Source of the DNA: an uncultured Clostridia bacterium
GTDB lineage: Bacteria; Bacillota; Clostridia; Oscillospirales; Acutalibacteraceae
Assembly (NCBI GenBank): GCA_944384925.1
Contig: CALWVF010000039.1
Span: 1 to 32,086 of the forward strand
Length of the DNA stretch: 32,086 bases
Direction: 5' to 3'
Each line of letters begins with the position of its first letter. Position 1 is the first letter of the stretch. The notes beneath the pieces were generated by a model, which saw nothing but the letters and a program-made list of their open reading frames with translations, did no database searches and was not told where the DNA came from. Both the position numbers and the translations under genes were made by a program. Shown piece after piece: positions 9,151 through 16,604 of this stretch.

Positions 9151-9963
9151 CTAACTCCTTTTTACAGATCTCACACTGCCTTTTGGCATAAAAAAATAAT
9201 GTATACCATCTATAGCCTTAACTAACAATAAACTTATTATAGACAACAAAAAAATAGAAGCAAACATTTTATCAAACATATAAGATTTTTTTACCTTAGT
9301 CATGTATACTCCTAACCCTGAAGTGCCACCCATCCACTCTGAAACTGTTGCCGAAATTATAGAATAAGATGCAGATATTTTTAACCCTGAAAAAAAGCTA
9401 TTTATAGACATAGGTAACTTAACATAATAAAAAATCTTATTTTTAGATGCACTCATAGATCTCATTAAATTTATCATATCACTGTCTATAGATTCAAAAC
9501 CCTGTATTAATGAAACAGTAATAGGAAAAAAGCAACAAACTACTATTAATACTATTTTTGAAATAAAATTATACCCAAACCATAAAACCAATATAGGTGC
9601 TATCGCAATAGTTGGTATTGTTTGACTAATCAGTATAATAGGATATAGGAGTTTTTTTAAATATAAGAATCTATCAATAAAAAAAGATAAAATGAATGCC
9701 AAAAAAATAGAAATCAATAACCCTAATACAGCTTCAGATAATGTTACAAATGCATTTCCAATAAGTATTTGAAAATCTTCACTAAATGCATTAAAAACAT
9801 CATGTGGCGAAGGTAACATAAATCTAGGAACTAGATCTGAATTAGAAATTAAAAACCATATAACAAAAATTAAAATAATAGGAATAATGTTTGTAAAAAT
9901 TTTTAAACTTTTGTATTTGCTTTTAACATTAAATAGTTTAGATTTTAAAATATTACTGGTCAA
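9151..9963 (-). CDS. ABC transporter permease, ThiX/SsuC-like
   Basis: A 270-residue inner-membrane permease with about six membrane segments and the cytoplasmic coupling motif (about residues 150-190) typical of BPD_transp_1 proteins. The N-terminal segment ends in SDLVPRFMLPSPHDVFNAF, as in nitrate, sulfonate and thiamine-pyrimidine permeases. The start is TTG, 10 bases after GGGG. It is first in the operon, followed after 5 bases by the proposed ATT start of the binding protein. I found no TPP riboswitch upstream. Confidence 0.88.
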   Translation of the reverse strand: MTSNILKSKLFNVKSKYKSLKIFTNIIPIILIFVIWFLISNSDLVPRFMLPSPHDVFNAFSEDFQILIGNAFVTLSEAVLGLLISIFLAFILSFFIDRFLYLKKLLYPIILISQTIPTIAIAPILVLWFGYNFISKIVLIVVCCFFPITVSLIQGFESIDSDMINLMRSMSASKNKIFYYVKLPMSINSFFSGLKISASYSIISATVSEWMGGTSGLGVYMTKVKKSYMFDKMFASIFLLSIISLLLVKAIDGIHYFFMPKGSVRSVKRS

Positions 9964-10045
9964 TTGTATATTTCCCCTTTATTACATTAGATGCACATAA
10001 CTTTAACATTAAATACCCTGTGTTAAATGTAAATTTCAATTATAC

Positions 10046-10074
10046 AAAAAAACGCTCGGTAATACCGAACGTTT
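10046..10074 (-). terminator. Terminator of the former tRNA-Lys gene
   Basis: An AACG-TCGGTA / TACCGA-CGTT stem with one mismatch lies 5 bases past the tRNA CCA end. On the minus strand it is followed by seven T residues. It supports the view that the tRNA fragment is the original chromosomal 3' end. Confidence 0.75.
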
Positions 10075-10078
10075 ATTA

Positions 10079-10128
10079 TGGTGAGCCATCGGGGATTCGA
10101 ACCCCGGACACCTTGATTAAAAGTCAAA
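10079..10128 (-). other. Attachment site: 3' part of tRNA-Lys(UUU)
   Basis: On the minus strand the sequence holds a complete anticodon arm (loop CTTTTAA, anticodon TTT at 10121-10119), the variable region, a perfect T-arm (CGGGG-TTCGAAT-CCCCG), the 3' acceptor strand ATGGCTC and encoded ACCA. The D-arm and 5' acceptor strand (expected GAGCCAT) are absent upstream. This is what remains of a tRNA gene after an element with a matching att core inserted. The intact tRNA should lie at the far end of the element, to the right of this window. Confidence 0.85.
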
Positions 10129-10278
10129 CGTACATATAAAGTATAACATTAGTTTAGTTAAATGTCTACCATATATAACAAAATTTTAATGTAGAATAAA
10201 AATATATAGTGTAAATATATATGTTTTTTTCTGATACTAAATCTATTTTGAATCCATTTAAGCTTTTAAAATTTTTAC

Positions 10279-10302
10279 AGTTGTCGTCAAAGTTGTCGTC
10301 AA
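10279..10302 (+). repeat. Perfect tandem 12-mer, possible integrase arm site
   Basis: AGTTGTCGTCAA occurs twice back to back, about 150 bases inside the attachment site. Its GC-containing sequence stands out from the surrounding AT-rich DNA. Tyrosine integrases bind short direct repeats at such distances, so an arm-type site is plausible. A leftover of coding sequence cannot be excluded. Confidence 0.5.
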
Positions 10303-10379
10303 TTATATTGCTTAAATAAATAAATGTTTAACACTAAACTTCACTAATGATAAGAAATCCTTTTTAGTATCTATCAAAT

Positions 10380-10406
10380 AAATCCCTGTCTAATTGGCAG
10401 GGATTT
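10380..10406 (-). terminator. Terminator at the end of the tail operon
   Basis: A 9-bp perfect stem (AAATCCCTG / CAGGGATTT) lies downstream of the methyltransferase fragments on the minus strand and continues into a T-rich stretch. It would end leftward transcription before the attachment site. Confidence 0.7.
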
Positions 10407-10491
10407 GCTTTATTGTATTCACCATTCAAGAGAGTCAATACTAAAATGCCCAATTGCTGTCTATAAATTTAATATATTATTAGTTTTGAAA

Positions 10492-10848
10492 TTATCCCTG
10501 CCCTATTCTCCTTTTTGCCAACTCACAATAATCTGGATTCACATCTATACCTATATAATCTCTATTCAAACTTTTTGCTACCACACCTACTGTCCCGCTC
10601 CCAATAAATGGGTCTAAAACTATGCCATTTGTAGGACAACCTGCTAAAATACATGGTTTTATTAAATTTAGTGGAAATGTAGCAAAATGTAGCCCTCTAT
10701 AACCATTGCTAGAAACAAACCATACATCCCTTTTATTCTTATAATATATTCCATATTTAGTTTTACTGCTTTCACTTGCTACTTCTTTGATGGAATCCGA
10801 ATCAAAATAATATTTTTTAGATTTAGATAATAAAAAAAATGTATTCAT
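10492..10848 (-). CDS. DNA methyltransferase, C-terminal part (frameshifted)
   Basis: An open frame of 118 codons carrying the SAM-binding end of an N6_N4_Mtase-type enzyme: GIVLDPFIGSGTVGVV (motif I, residues 76-90) followed by IGIDVNPDYCELAKRR. The N-terminal catalytic part is in the overlapping upstream frame. Joining the two at the T8 run (10832-10839 as A8 on the plus strand) restores a continuous KSHEYIF-LLSKSKKYYFD sequence. The formal start at 10848 lies inside the overlap and is probably not a true start. It is either the second half of a disrupted gene or one arm of a phase-variable one. Confidence 0.85.
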   Translation of the reverse strand: MNTFFLLSKSKKYYFDSDSIKEVASESSKTKYGIYYKNKRDVWFVSSNGYRGLHFATFPLNLIKPCILAGCPTNGIVLDPFIGSGTVGVVAKSLNRDYIGIDVNPDYCELAKRRIGQG

Positions 10849-11356
10849 GGCTCTTCGTACATCTATCTTTTACACTTTCAGGCATAGGATTGGGCTTTGC
10901 CCATATAATGTCTTGCCTTAAATACCAACCTGACTTTTGCAACATTAAAGCCATTCTCCATGGTATTCCCAACATGTCTTTTGATTTATATCCTTCAACC
11001 TTTTTCAATTTGCTTTTAATTCCATTACGCTGAACAAAAATGCTTACTTGGTTAGATACCTGCAAATTCCCTATTGATTTAGTATCTCCACTACCATGAT
11101 TACTTCCCGCATAACTGTCCCCCATGTTTAACCATAATGTTCCCTCCTTTTTTAGTACCCTTCTAATCTCTAAAAAAACATCAAACAATCTTTTAAGATA
11201 TTCTTCGGGTGTATCTTCAAGACCAATTTGTTTTGACGAATTATAGTTTCTTAAACCATAATAAGGGGGCGAAGTCACACAACAGTCTATACTATTATCA
11301 GGGAATATTTTTAAAGCATCCACGGCATTTCCAGAATAAATATGATTAATCTTCAT
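10823..11356 (-). CDS. DNA methyltransferase, N-terminal part (frameshifted)
   Basis: An open frame of 177 codons with catalytic motif IV TSPPYYGL (residues 28-35) near the N-terminus, then the target-recognition region. Motif order IV before I, with the recognition domain between, marks a beta-class amino-methyltransferase (N4-cytosine or N6-adenine; the SPPY form is common in N4-C enzymes). The frame ends a few codons after an 8-T run. Removing one T joins it to the downstream frame to give about 286 residues, a normal length. The ATG overlaps the stop of a 22-codon ORF (ATGA). No restriction enzyme gene is visible beside it. Confidence 0.87.
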   Translation of the reverse strand: MKINHIYSGNAVDALKIFPDNSIDCCVTSPPYYGLRNYNSSKQIGLEDTPEEYLKRLFDVFLEIRRVLKKEGTLWLNMGDSYAGSNHGSGDTKSIGNLQVSNQVSIFVQRNGIKSKLKKVEGYKSKDMLGIPWRMALMLQKSGWYLRQDIIWAKPNPMPESVKDRCTKSHEYIFFII

Positions 11357-11421
11357 GCGATATTCCCTCTTTTTAATAAGTATTTATATACTAATATAAA
11401 TGATATAAAAAGTTCCTTCAT
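11353..11421 (-). CDS. 22-residue leader peptide coupled to the methyltransferase
   Basis: A short frame begins MKELFISF and ends LKRGNIA. Its ATG follows a strong TAGGAGG site by 9 bases, and its stop overlaps the methyltransferase ATG as ATGA. The strong site and the overlap suggest it is translated and couples translation into the next gene. I know no homologue. It could instead be only a translation-entry device. Confidence 0.45.
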   Translation of the reverse strand: MKELFISFILVYKYLLKRGNIA

Positions 11422-11467
11422 TTACAAATTCCTCCTAAATATAAGACTGGTTTATTAATAATAAAAC

Positions 11468-12991
11468 CTATGCATCTACCCAATTACCACCTATGCCAAT
11501 AGCTACATCACGTTCAACCCAGCTACCATTTTCACCAACATATAGGTATGCCTTTGCATATTGTCCATTTATCCCAAATCGCACACCTGTGTTGTCATCT
11601 CTTTGAACCAAACTAGACTCTATATAATCACTGCTTGAAGCACCTAAATTATCCTCTGTACAAATTCTAAATTTTACATACGACTGATTAGCTAAAAAAG
11701 ATGGTATTGGAATAAAACTATACATTAGCTTCGTTGTAGATGTTAATTCCATCCAGTCATTCCAAGTATCTCCGTTAGTTGAAGTACAATATTCTATCTT
11801 ATAATGTGAAATATTAGAATCTATATCAACAGCCTTTGACCAAGAAAGTTTTATACTTTCTCCTATTACATAAGAAGATACCGATACCGAAAAGTCATTA
11901 GGGGGATTTGGCAAGCTATTTCTCCTGATAACTTTACTCTCCTTATAAGGAGAATAATAGCTTGCACCTGCTGAACCTAAAACTCTGATTCTAAACTTTA
12001 TGTAGTTACCTCTAGTTACCTTAGCCCCTTCAAAGGTTGCATTTCCACTTGTACTTGTAGAAGATACATTATTAAATTGGTTCCAATTACTCCAAGATGA
12101 ATCATTTGGGCTTGTTGAATATTCAAGACTATATCCTGTTATTGAATTGTTTGTTCCTGAAGATGCATCACTCCAACTAATATTTATTGCATTTTCAAAT
12201 GGATTGGGAGTAACATTAAAAACTTTTGGAGCGGTACAATTTGTATATGGTATTCTCCTTACAGAATTACTTTCTATAAATCCTGAATAATAAGATCCCC
12301 CTGCTGTACCTTGTGTTCTTATCCTATATTTTATATAGTTTCCCCTTGATATAGATGGTGTAAATTGAGTTGACCCTGAAGATGAATTTGTACTAATGGT
12401 AGTTGTATCAGTCCATCCACTCCAAGATGAATTATCAGAACTTGTACTATGTTGAATGAAGTAACTGCTAATAGAGTTATTAGAACCCCCACTTGCACCA
12501 CTCCAGTTTAATGTAACATTGTCCTCAAATGGGTTAGGGGTTAATGATACACTTGCAGGTGCGCCACATGGACTATAGATTGTTATTGTCCCTAAACTCA
12601 CTTGTGTAGAACCTATATCCCCATGGTCGCAACTTGACACTGCCACATTTCCAAAAGAAGCTGAAAGGTTTATTCTTTTCTCTACTCCATTTTGATGTTG
12701 AACTGAAAAAGTTGTAGAGCATAGAGTAACAGTATTTGAACGTCTTGTGTCAACATCTAGATTGTTATATGCACCTACCTCTCCGCCATCACAGTAAATC
12801 CTACCCCAAACCTGATGATATTTATTCCACGCACTGTTAGAATAGCCATCATTTCTCTTTAAATAAAGTGTTACACTAACAGTTGAAGTTAATCCCGATG
12901 ACGAACTGTTCCACGAAAGCCACAAGCTATAAACACCATTAGCCGTCCCATTTTGTTTGTATACTGTCCCATAAAGTGTTCCTGCTGCCAT
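11468..12991 (-). CDS. Phage tail/fibre protein with three FN3-like repeats (DUF859-like)
   Basis: A 507-residue structural protein. Residues 1-140 form a Ser/Thr/Asn-rich beta domain (GTLYGTVYKQNGTANGVYSL start) resembling siphovirus DUF859 proteins. Three fibronectin-III-like repeats follow, beginning near residues 141, 252 and 358; the first two share TPNPFE then W-S-ASxGxNNSI. The C-terminal 38 residues (VRFGINGQYAKAYLYVGENG...) form a short glycine-rich tip seen at the ends of phage fibres. It is last of the structural genes, behind a GGAGG site, and most likely sits at the tail tip for host-surface binding. Exact role is inferred from position. Confidence 0.75.
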   Translation of the reverse strand: MAAGTLYGTVYKQNGTANGVYSLWLSWNSSSSGLTSTVSVTLYLKRNDGYSNSAWNKYHQVWGRIYCDGGEVGAYNNLDVDTRRSNTVTLCSTTFSVQHQNGVEKRINLSASFGNVAVSSCDHGDIGSTQVSLGTITIYSPCGAPASVSLTPNPFEDNVTLNWSGASGGSNNSISSYFIQHSTSSDNSSWSGWTDTTTISTNSSSGSTQFTPSISRGNYIKYRIRTQGTAGGSYYSGFIESNSVRRIPYTNCTAPKVFNVTPNPFENAINISWSDASSGTNNSITGYSLEYSTSPNDSSWSNWNQFNNVSSTSTSGNATFEGAKVTRGNYIKFRIRVLGSAGASYYSPYKESKVIRRNSLPNPPNDFSVSVSSYVIGESIKLSWSKAVDIDSNISHYKIEYCTSTNGDTWNDWMELTSTTKLMYSFIPIPSFLANQSYVKFRICTEDNLGASSSDYIESSLVQRDDNTGVRFGINGQYAKAYLYVGENGSWVERDVAIGIGGNWVDA

Positions 12992-13007
12992 ATTTAATCA
13001 CCTCCTT

Positions 13008-13463
13008 CTAATTTAACTTTGGTTTTATCCATAACGCTCCGGGTATATAAGAAGGTTCCGTTTCGCTTATAATAACGCTGAACGGAACCTTTTCTTCTAC
13101 ATAATCTTTAATTGTAGTTTGTATCGCTGTGTTAACTGCTGTATCTACTGCGTTCTCTGCTGTTTGCACTATATCGGTTTTTGCATCTTCTACAAATTGG
13201 TCAAAATTCTTATCTAAATAGTGTTCCTCTAGGTTGTACATAGAGTCACAAAGTTTGTTCCAGTCCTCGGCTGAACAAATATATGGTGAAAGAGAAGTTG
13301 ATAACTCCCTATACTCTGTTTCTTCTGCTGGTGTTCTTTTGCTACCCTTTGCCTTTAATTCCCTGTATCTTATCACACTCTCTTGTAATGCTGGAGATAT
13401 CTCTGACATCTCCTTAAATTCATCTAAACCTGTTGGGAAATTGCTTCTATGTCCGTCAATCAT
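13008..13463 (-). CDS. Small phage tail/baseplate connector protein
   Basis: A 151-residue acidic protein. The N-terminal helical half (PALQESVIRYRELKAKGSKRTPAEETEYREL) leads to an alanine-rich segment of alternating short helices (about residues 95-120). It ends with VSETEP-like IISETEPSYIPGALWIKP, a tail common in proteins that join baseplate to fibre in Firmicutes phages. A strong GGAGG site precedes the ATG. An 11-bp inverted repeat lies within the 3' part of the gene (13052-13091). Function is inferred from position and the C-terminal motif. Confidence 0.6.
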   Translation of the reverse strand: MIDGHRSNFPTGLDEFKEMSEISPALQESVIRYRELKAKGSKRTPAEETEYRELSTSLSPYICSAEDWNKLCDSMYNLEEHYLDKNFDQFVEDAKTDIVQTAENAVDTAVNTAIQTTIKDYVEEKVPFSVIISETEPSYIPGALWIKPKLN

Positions 13464-13480
13464 TTATTATTCCTCCTATT

Positions 13481-14788
13481 TTACCAAAGCTTTATTGCTG
13501 TAACATTCATAACATCTCCTGATGATAAACCACATGAAATTTCTCTAACTACATACTTTCCTATCGCACCTGAAACCTCATCATAAACATTTATAACATT
13601 ATTTACGTCAAGCGAATAAATAGGTAAACACGTAAATTTTATTGTGTCTGTTGACTGTTGATGATAATATAATTCTTCTTTAGCTCTATTTTTGCATAGT
13701 TGTGTAGCGTATTTAAGAGATTTTATTATTTCCGTCTTTTTGCTTTCTGAATATTTTTCTGGGTATGGTATGTTAAACTCTATCTCGTCTATATCTTTAT
13801 CTATTTTCCCTGCTTTCTTTGCTGTATCGTATGCCGTACTGCTACCTATATATGCATCTTCTTGTATTACCCAATCCCTTGTAAACGTCTCGCATAGTCG
13901 TGTTTGGGTATATGGGCAATTAGGATATTTATCATCAGTTAAAAGTATATGATATGAAGCCTGGCTTCCGTTATCCATAACACCACCGTAAACTATAAAA
14001 TTATTTTTTATATTGCTATACTGTATTTCACGTTCTATACTCTGCATTAAATTATACTCTGCAAAGTCCCATTGGCACTCAATATTTGATGATAAATCAG
14101 TAGGTTTTTCATTAAAAATAAATACACCATTTAAGTTGTAATAAACCTGATAATTATAAAATAGGTTTACTAGTTCATTTAATACATCATAGCGTGTTTC
14201 TCCCATATTCTTCTCAATATCATACGGTATTAAAAGAGACGTTTCATCTATTTTCATGTTAGTTTCCCCGCCGTCCTCCATCAAAGCCTTAATTGCTTGA
14301 TGTACATATGTTCCACCTTTATCGCTAGAAGCCTTTATTAAATAATTTGTAGAAAGTTGACCACTTATATCCCCAGTATGCAAAGCCATCTTATCAAGAC
14401 CATTTACTATAATAGAACTGTCCGTTATTGATAACTGAATGGATGGGTCTTGTATCGCATATGTTCCTTTCTTAAACCAAATGATTTCTTGTGTTTTTAT
14501 ATGTGTAATTCCTATATATAGCCTAAACCTCTTGTTAATCCAAAATACAGATTTTTCAGAAGGCAACAATTTATTTGTTATTCTAAATTCAACTGCACAA
14601 GTACGCCTAATAGCCGCATCCGCATTGATGTTATAAGTTCCGCCTATACATTCCCCCGAAACTTCATCTATAATATCATCATTTGTATTTAATATTTCTA
14701 TTTTTATGTATAACTGTCTTGTTTGTTGAATTTGTGTTTCTAACTCTTTATCTGAAATTAGGATGTTGCCTTCATTAGTACTACTCAT
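13481..14788 (-). CDS. Phage tail/baseplate protein (DUF5048-like)
   Basis: A 435-residue protein placed between the two-part tail protein and the fibre genes. It has an N-terminal beta-rich region (EILNTNDDIIDEVSGECIGGTYN) and a middle with YDVLNELVNLFYNYQVYYNLNG followed by FIFNEKP. This pattern of a hub-like domain with aromatic-rich strands recalls the siphovirus tail-associated or ReqiPepy6 Gp37-like group. It likely forms part of the baseplate hub. GGGG ribosome site before ATG. No lysozyme or peptidase motif is visible. Confidence 0.65.
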   Translation of the reverse strand: MSSTNEGNILISDKELETQIQQTRQLYIKIEILNTNDDIIDEVSGECIGGTYNINADAAIRRTCAVEFRITNKLLPSEKSVFWINKRFRLYIGITHIKTQEIIWFKKGTYAIQDPSIQLSITDSSIIVNGLDKMALHTGDISGQLSTNYLIKASSDKGGTYVHQAIKALMEDGGETNMKIDETSLLIPYDIEKNMGETRYDVLNELVNLFYNYQVYYNLNGVFIFNEKPTDLSSNIECQWDFAEYNLMQSIEREIQYSNIKNNFIVYGGVMDNGSQASYHILLTDDKYPNCPYTQTRLCETFTRDWVIQEDAYIGSSTAYDTAKKAGKIDKDIDEIEFNIPYPEKYSESKKTEIIKSLKYATQLCKNRAKEELYYHQQSTDTIKFTCLPIYSLDVNNVINVYDEVSGAIGKYVVREISCGLSSGDVMNVTAIKLW

Positions 14789-14803
14789 AAAAGCACCCCT
14801 TCT

Positions 14804-15205
14804 CTATTGAATTATAACGTTCCTATATTCAGCATTAAAAACTCTATAATCGTTCATCAAATCGTAGTCTACAATAGACCCCATGTTAGAGAGCTTTCCT
14901 ATTTCTGCATATTCAAATATAACATTATAAATACCCCTTAAATTATTATCAGGTATTAATTTAATCTCATTTACTATGTTTATAATCATATATCTACCAT
15001 CAGATACCCTTAACCCTTTTGGCTTTTTGTTACACAAAAACTTCTCTATCTCTTGTCTTAAATTTTTCTCTGAACGTCTATTTATAATTCCTGAACTATC
15101 TGCAACTAAGATACAATTTATAGAGCCTGTTATGTAATCAAGGTTTCCATGATACACAACATAAGAATACCTGCTTCCTAAAGTCTCAATAACATTTGAA
15201 CCCAT
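14804..15205 (-). CDS. Phage tail protein, C-terminal part or separate small protein
   Basis: A 133-codon frame with strand-rich sequence GSRYSYVVYHGNLDYITGSINCILV and KPKGLRVSDGRYMIINIV, then IYNVIFEYAEIG. This resembles the C-terminal domain of longer phage tail proteins in which a YVV-G-YxTG strand follows a first domain directly. The preceding 202-codon frame overlaps it by 28 bases and ends in an abnormal tail (LIWVQMLLRL). Together they look like one protein of about 330 residues split by a frameshift near TCTCTC (about 15205-15215). No strong ribosome site precedes the ATG. Confidence 0.6.
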   Translation of the reverse strand: MGSNVIETLGSRYSYVVYHGNLDYITGSINCILVADSSGIINRRSEKNLRQEIEKFLCNKKPKGLRVSDGRYMIINIVNEIKLIPDNNLRGIYNVIFEYAEIGKLSNMGSIVDYDLMNDYRVFNAEYRNVIIQ

Positions 15206-15786
15206 ATGAGAGACATATCCCCTAATTCTAGATTAAAAATCAAATGATAATCATGGTCTTTATCAAATATATGAGCATGTTCATAATTTACATAAAACTC
15301 TTGGGGTGCAGAATCTTTCCCATCAATAAAAATTATATTGTCCTCGTCTGTAGCATTATTAACATCATGCTCTGTATACATAGGAATAATCTTGTATTGG
15401 TAAAACTCCTCTGCCTCTGCAAACTTATCTATAAAGTTGTAATTTATATTTAAAGTATCAAAATCTAAAATTTTATATACTTCCCATGTTTCATCCTCAT
15501 ACTTCCTTTTTAGTATTTTAACATGAGTAACATTTTTATCCTTTATACCTACATTTCCTGCAATCATATTATTTTCAAATTTTGCAAGAAATACATTATC
15601 ATCACTCCAGTCAACTTGATTGTGACTATATGATAAAACCCTAGTCGGTTCTATTAATTCATTTGATAAATTTATTTCGTTAAAAACACCTGGTTGCAAA
15701 CTAACCTGGTTGACCTTTTTTATTGGATTCTGTGTAGAGAATACATCTGAATAATATTCTCCCCAAAAGTCAAAAGCAATAATCAA
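15178..15786 (-). CDS. Phage tail protein, N-terminal part
   Basis: A 202-codon frame beginning IIAFDFWGEYYSD. Its ordered beta-rich sequence includes TRVLSYSHNQVDWSDDNVFLAKF, which looks like an FN3/Ig-type tail domain, and HLIFNLELGDMS. After GDMS the frame runs into a short hydrophobic tail and stops, while the next frame continues a plausible domain. I read it as the N-terminal part of a distal-tail or baseplate protein, possibly disrupted. Its ATG overlaps the end of the upstream gene by 4 bases (coupled). Confidence 0.62.
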   Translation of the reverse strand: MIIAFDFWGEYYSDVFSTQNPIKKVNQVSLQPGVFNEINLSNELIEPTRVLSYSHNQVDWSDDNVFLAKFENNMIAGNVGIKDKNVTHVKILKRKYEDETWEVYKILDFDTLNINYNFIDKFAEAEEFYQYKIIPMYTEHDVNNATDEDNIIFIDGKDSAPQEFYVNYEHAHIFDKDHDYHLIFNLELGDMSLIWVQMLLRL

Positions 15787-16268
15787 CTTTCTTCACCTCC
15801 AATAGTGTAAACTTTAGCATACAAATCAATCATGTCATTAACGTGCTTTAATAAAATAAACACTCTATTTTCCCCTACAATAAAATTGTCCCAGTCAATG
15901 CAGTCTCCAAAGCTTATATAGTGGCTAACCATGCCACAAGAATATTTAAATGCATGAAATTTATTGTCATAAAATTTAATAGTTATATATGAATCTTCAA
16001 TTTCTGTATTGTAAAGCTTTGCTATTGTGTTCCCTTCTTTAACTACATTATCAAGCCAAATTCTCAAAGTAAAATCATCATTTATAATGTTATATTTGTC
16101 ATCTATATTTACATAACCATCACTATTTATAACAATACCCTTCGATGAGTTTAAAGTGTAATTATCCCCCTCTGCTGTAATTTCTAAAAGCCTTGCACTC
16201 CCACAAACTGTACCGTTTTCTGTATCATTTCTAAGTTTTAGAACCTTATATGGCTTTAAATCTGGCAT
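15783..16268 (-). CDS. Phage tail protein, lectin/jelly-roll-like
   Basis: A protein of about 161 residues starting MPDLKPYKVLKL. The annotated frame can open at 16295, but that start lies inside a terminator hairpin. AAGGAGG lies 6 bases before the ATG at 16268, so the shorter start is chosen. The sequence is strand-rich with INSDGYVNIDDKYNIINDDFTLRIWLD, typical of concanavalin-like beta-sandwiches in which a ligand-like strand is followed by W-V. It ends YTIGGEES and overlaps the next gene. It probably belongs to the tail tip; function is inferred. Confidence 0.6.
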   Translation of the reverse strand: MPDLKPYKVLKLRNDTENGTVCGSARLLEITAEGDNYTLNSSKGIVINSDGYVNIDDKYNIINDDFTLRIWLDNVVKEGNTIAKLYNTEIEDSYITIKFYDNKFHAFKYSCGMVSHYISFGDCIDWDNFIVGENRVFILLKHVNDMIDLYAKVYTIGGEES

Positions 16269-16283
16269 ATTGCACCTCCTTAT

Positions 16284-16316
16284 AAAAAAGGACACAAGTA
16301 TACTTGTGTCTTTTTT
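16284..16316 (-). terminator. Intra-operon terminator abutting a ribosome-binding site
   Basis: A perfect 20-base palindrome (16291-16310, arms GACACAAGTA / TACTTGTGTC) is flanked by A and T runs, giving a strong terminator on the minus strand. The T-run is followed within a few bases by the AAGGAGG of the next tail gene, leaving no room for a promoter between. Confidence 0.85.
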
Positions 16317-16331
16317 ATTTAAGTAATTGAA

Positions 16332-16592
16332 TTAAAGCTTATCATCAATAAATTTATTAGTAAATTCACCATTCTTAATCATAACCTGCACAGCATCACC
16401 TTCTTGCAAATTAAGACCAGTTCTTGCTCTAATATTATTAAATATATTATTAGAGCTTTTTACATTATAAGTACCATCACTGTTGACCCCAACAATTAAT
16501 CCATCAATATAATAATTGAAACAAAGCTCTTTAAAACGATTCCTAACAACTATATTTATCGCATCTAGTATTGCCTTTTGCTCCAATTTCAT
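16332..16592 (-). CDS. Small OB-fold-like phage baseplate protein
   Basis: An 86-residue protein immediately after the tape measure gene. A helical start (LEQKAILDAINIVVRNRF) is followed by strands YYIDGLIVGVNSDGTYNVK and LQEGDAVQVMIKNGEFTNKFI, a pattern like the OB-fold domains of small baseplate or spike-associated proteins in Firmicutes phages. The family is not certain. It is upstream of the internal terminator, so it is co-transcribed with the tape measure. Confidence 0.6.
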   Translation of the reverse strand: MKLEQKAILDAINIVVRNRFKELCFNYYIDGLIVGVNSDGTYNVKSSNNIFNNIRARTGLNLQEGDAVQVMIKNGEFTNKFIDDKL

Positions 16593-16604
16593 TAAACCAC
16601 CACC

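Larger units (their letters stand above)
10129..10491. other. Gene-free left end of the element
   Basis: No convincing gene is visible. The stretch holds a tandem 12-mer (10279-10302) and a terminator (10380-10406). Short open frames exist, but none has a start with a ribosome site or a recognisable product. Confidence 0.55.

Noticed and set aside
10131..10370. Possible integrase remnant beside the attachment site
   Set aside because: Translation on both strands gives only short AT-rich frames with no catalytic motif; the 12-mer repeat is better viewed as a binding site.
12200..12991. Repeated short sequences in the fibre gene, considered as a repeat array
   Set aside because: They reflect the FN3-like protein repeats and are diverged; no CRISPR-like equal repeats and spacers.
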